Assembly (NCBI RefSeq): GCF_025370935.1
Contig: NC_133494.1
Location: forward strand, 5,021,745 to 5,085,744
Source of the DNA: Choristoneura fumiferana
Taxonomy: Eukaryota > Arthropoda > Insecta > Lepidoptera > Tortricidae
DNA: 64,000 bases
Direction: 5' to 3'
The notes beneath the pieces were generated by a model, which saw only the letters and a program-made list of their open reading frames with translations, did not search any database and was not told the origin of the DNA. Of the stretch, positions 58,145 through 64,000 are shown piece after piece; the first letter of the stretch is position 1; every line of letters begins with the position of its first letter. The translations under genes and the position numbers were made by a program.

Positions 58145-58235
58145 ATTAATAAATAAATAAATAAATTATCATAGGTCCAAACTAAGCAATTAAGCAAAGC
58201 TTGTACTATGGATAATGGACAACGGATAAAGATAG
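58145..58235 (-). mobile_element. SINE family B fragment
   Basis: (aaat)n at the left, then ataggtccaaactaagc and gcaaagcttgtactatggat: the reverse-strand 3' part of family B with its tail. Confidence 0.65.
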
Positions 58236-58548
58236 GTATTATGCTCTCGTTTTACAATCTACTATTAATTCAGACATGTTGTGTAACTTGCACCGGTAAA
58301 AATAGACTTCTTGTGCCTTCGGGAAAATAACTATATGTTATGTACATAATTTTTGGAGATTTAAATATAGCTTGAACAGTTCGGAATATGACGTTTCATA
58401 GTTTTGACATTTCGTTTGACAGATCTAATTTGACAGTTTGTTGATAAGGGACAAGGGTAGCCCCAGGAATTTAACAAAAAATCCTTTTATTATCTTTAAT
58501 ATTTATATTTACCAAATAATGTCCAGAATTTGGTAATACACAACCACT

Positions 58549-61500
58549 ATGGCGTTCTTAGAGGTACAAGTAATAACTTCGGAAGGAATGGCTTGTGATT
58601 TGTACAGTTTTGTAGTTCGTAAAGCCAAGTTTTTGTTGGAAAGATCATGACCATTCTGAGTAATAATTACGCCTGCTGGCTCTAATTAATAAGAATGTAA
58701 AATAATCAGTATTCACGCAGTTAAATAATGGAATCGGATACGGTATCAAACTGGCCGATTGTGACTAACTAACTAGGTATTCATTATAATGTTTTTGTGC
58801 GTTTTCAGTGGCGTCGTTTTACATTTTTTGATATACATAAGAACGTTGACGGTGGGAAGGTAGCAGAATGTTTACAAGTGAGTAACAAAGAATAATTTGA
58901 TTTAGCAAATCTTTAAATGCTCTTATATTATAGCCAAATTAGTCAACATTATGTGTTTTTTTTATATTAAAAACAGTTTGATTTAAATAACAAATATACT
59001 TAATTAAAATATTTATAATGACGATCGCAAGATGTAAAAATGTGTAGGAACATTTCTAGTAAGTAATTATCTTTGTGTGACTTTCTATAATTTCACTTTT
59101 CTGTGGCCCGGTGGAAGACCAGTGCTGGTTTTCAACCAGCAATATGCTGAGGCAGGTCCTTTTTATAACGGCAATTACTTATGTGTTTTTCTAACCTGTG
59201 TAATGTGTCACTGCTGTTATAAATAAATTATTTTCTTTCTGAGACAGACCCATATCTAATACTCCTTAAAATAAAATAAAAAGCAACTGGATCATTCAAT
59301 TATTAAACAAATCCACTACTGTATTGAATTTAAATATGTTCTCAGGATACTACCATAACAGCCACAACAAGCGGCAACTCCCATGTGGTGCTTTGCGACA
59401 ATACGGGCTGGGCGCACCTGGTCTCCCGCTCATGGGAGATCACTCCATTCAAGGCCTATGAGCTATCAATATCACTAGCTCAGCAACTCCCACATGACCC
59501 GCTTCTTGTTACTATTGGTGTGAGTATTTTATCTGTGATCTGTATGATGGTGGTGATCTGAACTGAGTTAACTAAACTAAGTTAACTGAAGTTAGTGTTG
59601 ATGAATAAAACATCAAGCATATTATAATCCTTATGGCCTTTCCACACGGTTTTTTGAACGCCCCTTCAACACGCGTTGACAGCACATTTTTCTTTCCATG
59701 GAGCAGCCATACCACTCGCGTGCATATCGCGTTTGTATTGATAACAACTTTCGTCCTTTTTGGTTTACAGCCACATACTAAATGCCATGCAAGATTGTCA
59801 ATGTGTCAATGGGACAGAGTAAAAAAAGGATCCTAAAGACTACAAACTACTCTACTTTGTCTACTTTGACTGTACAAAGGCCTTTAGGTTCCCAACCTTA
59901 GTTGTGCCTACTGCCACATTTGTTTTTTTTCTAAAGTTCCACACTTTCTTTTACTTACTAAGTAACACCTACTAATTATCACTAAGCATCCTCCTTTGTC
60001 ATCTACGAAGGGGCTTTATCAAATACCATGATGGTATCAAATACAACTATATTGGTCATCTGATTTTATGAATTAAATTCGGGTTTTGTTCCGTTCTGCG
60101 TACCTTAATTTTAGAGCAGCTCGATATTTCGGCACAGTTGCATGTGCCATGATCACGAGACCGATGACCACGATAGTCTAAAATATTGTATTGGCCATCT
60201 GATTTCAAAACTCATTAGTAATTTGGGTATTCTTAGATTTTGTTGAGCAAATGTTCTGTCTGCTAATATAAACAAATAATTAATTATGTTATCTCAGCAA
60301 CCCCAAACCAGGGATATTTTGCCCGCGCCCAACATTTTATTATAAAAACAGGAACTCTTATTTACATGTTCATTTCTCAGGATGATGAGGCAGGCACAAA
60401 CCCGTTAATAAAGGTGTGGGACTGGGGCCGCAAGGACCGGCACGGGAACCCGATATGTGTGCGCATGTCGCGCGCCGTGCCCTCGCATATGCGGCCCACG
60501 CCCGCCACGGCCCTCGCTGTCCATGAAAACAAGGTAAACCCATAGCCATAGCGTATCTGGGTGAATCACCCAAAATAGGCGCACTAAGCCCAGGTGAATC
60601 ACGAAAAATAGGCGCACTAAGCCCAGGTAAATCACTCAAAATAGGCGCACTAAGCCAAGTGAATCATGCAAAAATAGGCGCCCTAAGTCCAGGCGAATCA
60701 CGCAAAATAGGCGCCCAAGTCCAGGCGAATCACGCAAAATAGGCGCACTAAGTCCAGGTGAATCACGCAAAATAGGCGCACTAAATCATCGAGTTACAGA
60801 AAACAGCCGGCTACTACCTATCTGAGTGAATATTCGAGCGTTTTGACCGGTCTGTTGAACGTCATTTACCATCCCATCTCATCCCATGTTTATTAGCACA
60901 ACGGATGGAGAAGACAGCATCGGTATTGTCTTTAGTTTCATAAAAAATGTAGACTTACCGGTTTACACGGACGAAGCCGCGGTTCAACGCTAATAGTAAT
61001 ATTCTGTTACAATGGCCTTCCGCAAACCAACGCCCCTTCTATAACTACGACCACTGATAAACTGACTACGACTATAAATTGTATTGGTCTACAGAATCTC
61101 CTCGCGGTGGGTTTCCAAGACGGCTCAGTGTCGCTGTACCGCGGCGACATCGCGCGACAACGCTCCGGCAAGATGAAGACCCTGCTGGATTCCGGGACCA
61201 GCCCCATCACTGGACTCGCTTTCAAGTTAGTATAGTCGAACAAACTGAGTCATGTACCAGCGTGGAACCTTTGTGCTACTATATGTCATGTTGACATACC
61301 ATGCTTTTGTCAAGGAAATCATAGTGAAATTGGTTGATAAAAGGTACAGTCAAGGGCATAAATATATGTATGTTACCAAGATGTCAAAAATATCTATACA
61401 CCTTTATGCCACTAACCATAAGGTTGGGGCGTATATTATACACCATGGCTGTATAAATATGCCCTCGACTGTACATGAATCAGTTTGTTCGACTCTACAC

Positions 61501-62283
61501 TAAACCAGCAGTTCTCAAACTTTTAGCTCTTCGGGGCTCACTTTCATTCAAGCTAGTACAAACTAGCAGTTCTCAAAACTTTTAGTTTATCGGGATAGTT
61601 TCCAAATCTAGCTAGTGTCAAGCCGAGAGAAAAAAATTGGCGACGCAGCAGATATTACACGGACTATTTGGAAATACGTTTGATCCAGTAATATCTCAAG
61701 ATCTCTTTGAGATAAACACATGAAAATTGGTGTATGTATGTAATAAATTCCCTTAGATTAAAAATAATTCCAAATTTCGTAAAATAAAAGTCAAACTTTT
61801 ATAGAGATATTAATAGTGCTACCGTAAAAATCCACCGAAATGTTTCGAGAACAGATATCTATCTAGTATAGCTAAAGTAAGAAAACTTTTTTTCCATGTC
61901 AAAATCTTTATGTTATTACATAAGATTGAATTTTACATTTGTATAAATACAACCAGTATTGTTGCTCGGGACTCAGCTGTTTTCCTGGTTTTCCTGAAAA
62001 TTTAAATGAGAAAGAAAAAGTAAACATGTTTTGTTTCGAGTTTCGAACGACATTGGCGGTCGATTTGGCGGTGGCCCTGCTGCGCCCTCAGACGGTGAGC
62101 AATAGGTTTGAGTTATGGTGTGCATTGTTTTAGCGGCGCAGATAAACTGTTTGTGGTGTCCGCGCATGCGTCTGGTGTACTGGCTGAGCTCGGAGCGCGG
62201 CGTGACGCTGGACCGGCAGGGCGCCGCCGCCGGCTGCAGCGTGCTGGCCGCGAGACACCGCCCTCACCGTCGCCACTGACGAC
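58549..62283 (+). CDS. Vps11: Vps11 (HOPS/CORVET subunit), N-terminal part, exons 1-6
   Basis: Vps11 is a scaffold of the class C core of CORVET and HOPS, which tether endosomes and lysosomes. Exons: 58549-58563, 58809-58877, 59346-59519, 60381-60533, 61095-61225 and 62134-62283. Introns 1-5 are GT-AG and exons 1-5 read continuously from MAFLEWRRFTFFD. This matches the family's N-terminal WRRFxFF, then TPFKAYEL, NPLIKVWDW, LAVHEN, LAVGFQDGSVSLYRGDI and PITGLAF in the beta-propeller half. Exon 6 begins NGADKLFVVSA, but the expected text then continues in the other two frames (LVYWLSSERGVTL, then DTALTVATDD). That is two apparent one-base shifts, near 62165-62172 and 62245-62254. Whether these are sequencing errors or real damage is open. 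The remaining ~80% of the protein is not found by 64000. Confidence 0.85.
60559..60786. repeat. Seven-copy ~33-bp minisatellite in Vps11 intron 4
   Basis: Units such as gtgaatcacgcaaaataggc then gcactaagtcca, with scattered changes, start 25 bases after the exon 4 donor. Apparent ORFs across it on the minus strand are repeat artefacts. Confidence 0.92.
61233..61497. mobile_element. Family E MITE with second MITE nested inside
   Basis: The outer element, tagtcgaacaaactgagtca ... gaatcagtttgttcgactcta, matches 19318-19467. A second element, tacagtcaagggcataaata ... tatgccctcgactgta (61345-61473), interrupts it with TA duplicated on each side. The outer element starts 7 bases inside Vps11 intron 5. 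Confidence 0.85.
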
Positions 62284-63253
62284 GTGAGTACCTCCCGCCA
62301 CCAGACAGTGGACCTGTCATAGTGACTTCTCACTTATCCACTTCCGATATCCATAGGTACAGGGCTCGAACTTTGAGTGCGGATGACGTCAAAATTACGT
62401 CATTTTGCATACAGGATGATATTTCAGGTGGTAAATACAAATTATCTTTATTTGTAATGGCTTTATCGAATTCGTCAATTTTATCATGGGACAAAATTTA
62501 TGCGATTTCAGGATGGGCAGTTTTCCTTGTTAATGTCTTTCGAATTGTCATTTTCCATTTCGACACCTCCTACGTATACTGGTACAAGTGCATAATCATA
62601 AATTTACAGGAGAGCTTTAAAGGTTCCAAAACTTGTAACTTTCTCATTTGATGATATAACTTTTCAAAATTTTGCATTGGTTCCAAAGAAAATATTTGCT
62701 TTCTACCTGTATTCATGGAATTTTGAAATTTCTTATAGTTTTTGAGAAAATTGCAGATACACTACTATACGCGTATTTTACATCTTGTAGTTGTGCGGTA
62801 TACTGAGCTAATTACCACTTGCTCCAGTATACGGCGTAATGCGTAGATTACTGATCTAACGATATTTTTATATTGTATATGAATTTTTAGATGAAATACT
62901 TATATGGCTTGCAATGAACAATAAAACAGATGCTCTTTTTACCTTCATCTATTCATCATATCACTTGCATCAATATTCGCTAACATTAGCATGCCACTTG
63001 TACCAAATACCGCTAGTAATGTTTTAAACGTGCTATACAAAATACAGAAATATTCCTTTATAAAAAACCTCACTTGAAATATAAATGATTTATTAAGAAA
63101 AGTAATTGTATTAAGTGCTTTAAATTAATGGAAGCACATTCAATGGATTCGTATTCCTGTTCAAATGTGTACTCGTATTTATGTGAAAGGTTCCTCATGT
63201 GATACATATTCGCATCGCACCCATTTGTACATAACGGTTTAGCTTTTTGTGCC
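62284..63253. other. No gene seen
   Basis: Probably Vps11 intron 6 or downstream. No continuation exon was found. The 109-codon ORF at 62322-62651 has no splice or family support. Confidence 0.5.
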
Positions 63254-63399
63254 TCTTCAGGGTTCCGTACCCAAAGGGTATAAACGGAAACCCTACTTCT
63301 ATACTACTTTGCTGTCCGTCCGTCTGTCACCAGGCTGTATCTCATGAACCATGATAGTTAGACAGTTGAAATTTTCACAGATATGTATAACTGTAGTCG

Positions 63400-63436
<37 letters not shown>

Positions 63437-63570
63437 CAAAAATAGAACAGAATAAATATTTAAGGGGCCCCCATACAACAAATGTATTTTTTTGCCATTT
63501 TTTTGCTAATCCTAATGAAGTTGTATAGATGGTATGGAACCCTTCGTGCGCGAGTCTGATTAGCACTTTG
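63254..63570 (+). repeat. 'gggttccgtac' interspersed repeat
   Basis: It starts tcagggttccgtacccaaag and continues tgtccgtccgtctgtc, aaggggcccccatacaacaa and gaacccttcgtgcgcgagtc. This is the common lepidopteran repeat type related to family C. It contains a (ta)n run. Confidence 0.65.
63405..63435. repeat. (ta)n microsatellite
   Basis: About 15 ta units within the interspersed repeat. Confidence 0.9.
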
Positions 63571-64000
63571 CTTAAGCCAAGCTTTGACATGAAATATTGA
63601 GTCAAAATATCTTTATTCAATTTAGATTGTAACAAGCACTTATGAATGTCAAAAAAATCTACCACCGGTTCGAAAAACCTCTGTTGAGAAGAGTGCAAAA
63701 CCTAGGTATATTTTGTAAACAGATTTACAATCATATTTTAGTGATATCTATACATCACAAGTATTAGCACAACTACATATTTAAAACAGTTCTCAATTCG
63801 CTATTTGGAGTAAGCACTCGCCAATGCGGATCGGAATTATTTCCAAATTTCCCTATCCATGATATAATCATTAATTTTAATAATACGCCTTATATATTAA
63901 TGTCTTCTTGACAATAGATTTAATTTTGTGTCTGTTTCTGAGTCTTGGGAAACTTCTATAACTTCATACGGTTTACCCGTTTTCGCCATATACATAGCCA
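63571..64000. other. No gene seen
   Basis: AT-rich window end; nothing recognised. Confidence 0.55.

Noticed and set aside
60370..60639. 89- and 76-codon minus-strand ORFs
   Set aside because: Antisense to Vps11 exon 4 and the intron 4 minisatellite; repetitive peptide is an artefact.
62035..62095. Extra Vps11 exon (frame LAVDLAVALLRP before a gtgagc donor)
   Set aside because: No corresponding segment between exons 5 and 6 in the family; the sequence resembles a family D MITE piece.

Overview
The window looks like a euchromatic stretch of an insect genome, most likely a moth or butterfly. It is AT-rich, its genes have many short exons, and it is crowded with short retroposons, palindromic non-autonomous DNA transposons, LINE 3' ends carrying short microsatellite tails, and 'GGGTTCCG' type repeats that I associate with Lepidoptera. 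Species cannot be named from the sequence. No bacterial features, CRISPR array, rRNA or free-standing tRNA gene was seen.

Layout. 1-32.7 kb holds no gene I can support. It is intergenic or long-intron DNA containing tRNA-headed SINEs, hAT-type MITEs with exact 8-bp target duplications, foldback elements, LINE tails, a lone tRNA-Lys-type primer-binding site, and several compositionally balanced, ATTA-rich stretches that may be regulatory. A possible isolated coding exon lies at 32743-32845. At 36525-41534 (+) is a complete eight-exon beta-1,4-N-acetylgalactosaminyltransferase gene (419 aa). All seven introns are GT-AG and the reading frame is continuous. Its first exon/intron junction has been amplified into a tandem array. 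42-50 kb is repeat-rich again and includes a SINE whose tRNA-like end has expanded into nine 20-bp copies. At 50449-54424 is a complete, apparently young Ty3/gypsy-type LTR retrotransposon: 3,976 bp, identical 157-bp LTRs, one 1217-codon gag-pol ORF and a 4-bp target duplication, inserted into a SINE. At 55346-56700 three ORF segments splice in frame into an unrecognised 122-aa single-pass membrane protein. At 58549-62283 (+) are the first six exons of Vps11 (HOPS/CORVET subunit). Its sixth exon appears to carry two frameshifts, and the gene runs off or ends in the unresolved last 1.7 kb.

The genes are not an operon and show no functional link beyond all being endomembrane-related: a Golgi glycosyltransferase, a putative small membrane protein and an endolysosomal tether. 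The most unusual signal is in the gypsy element. No tRNA-type primer site follows its 5' LTR. Instead the first bases after the LTR are a perfect 12-nt complement of a stretch inside the LTR, which suggests self-primed reverse transcription of the Tf1 kind.
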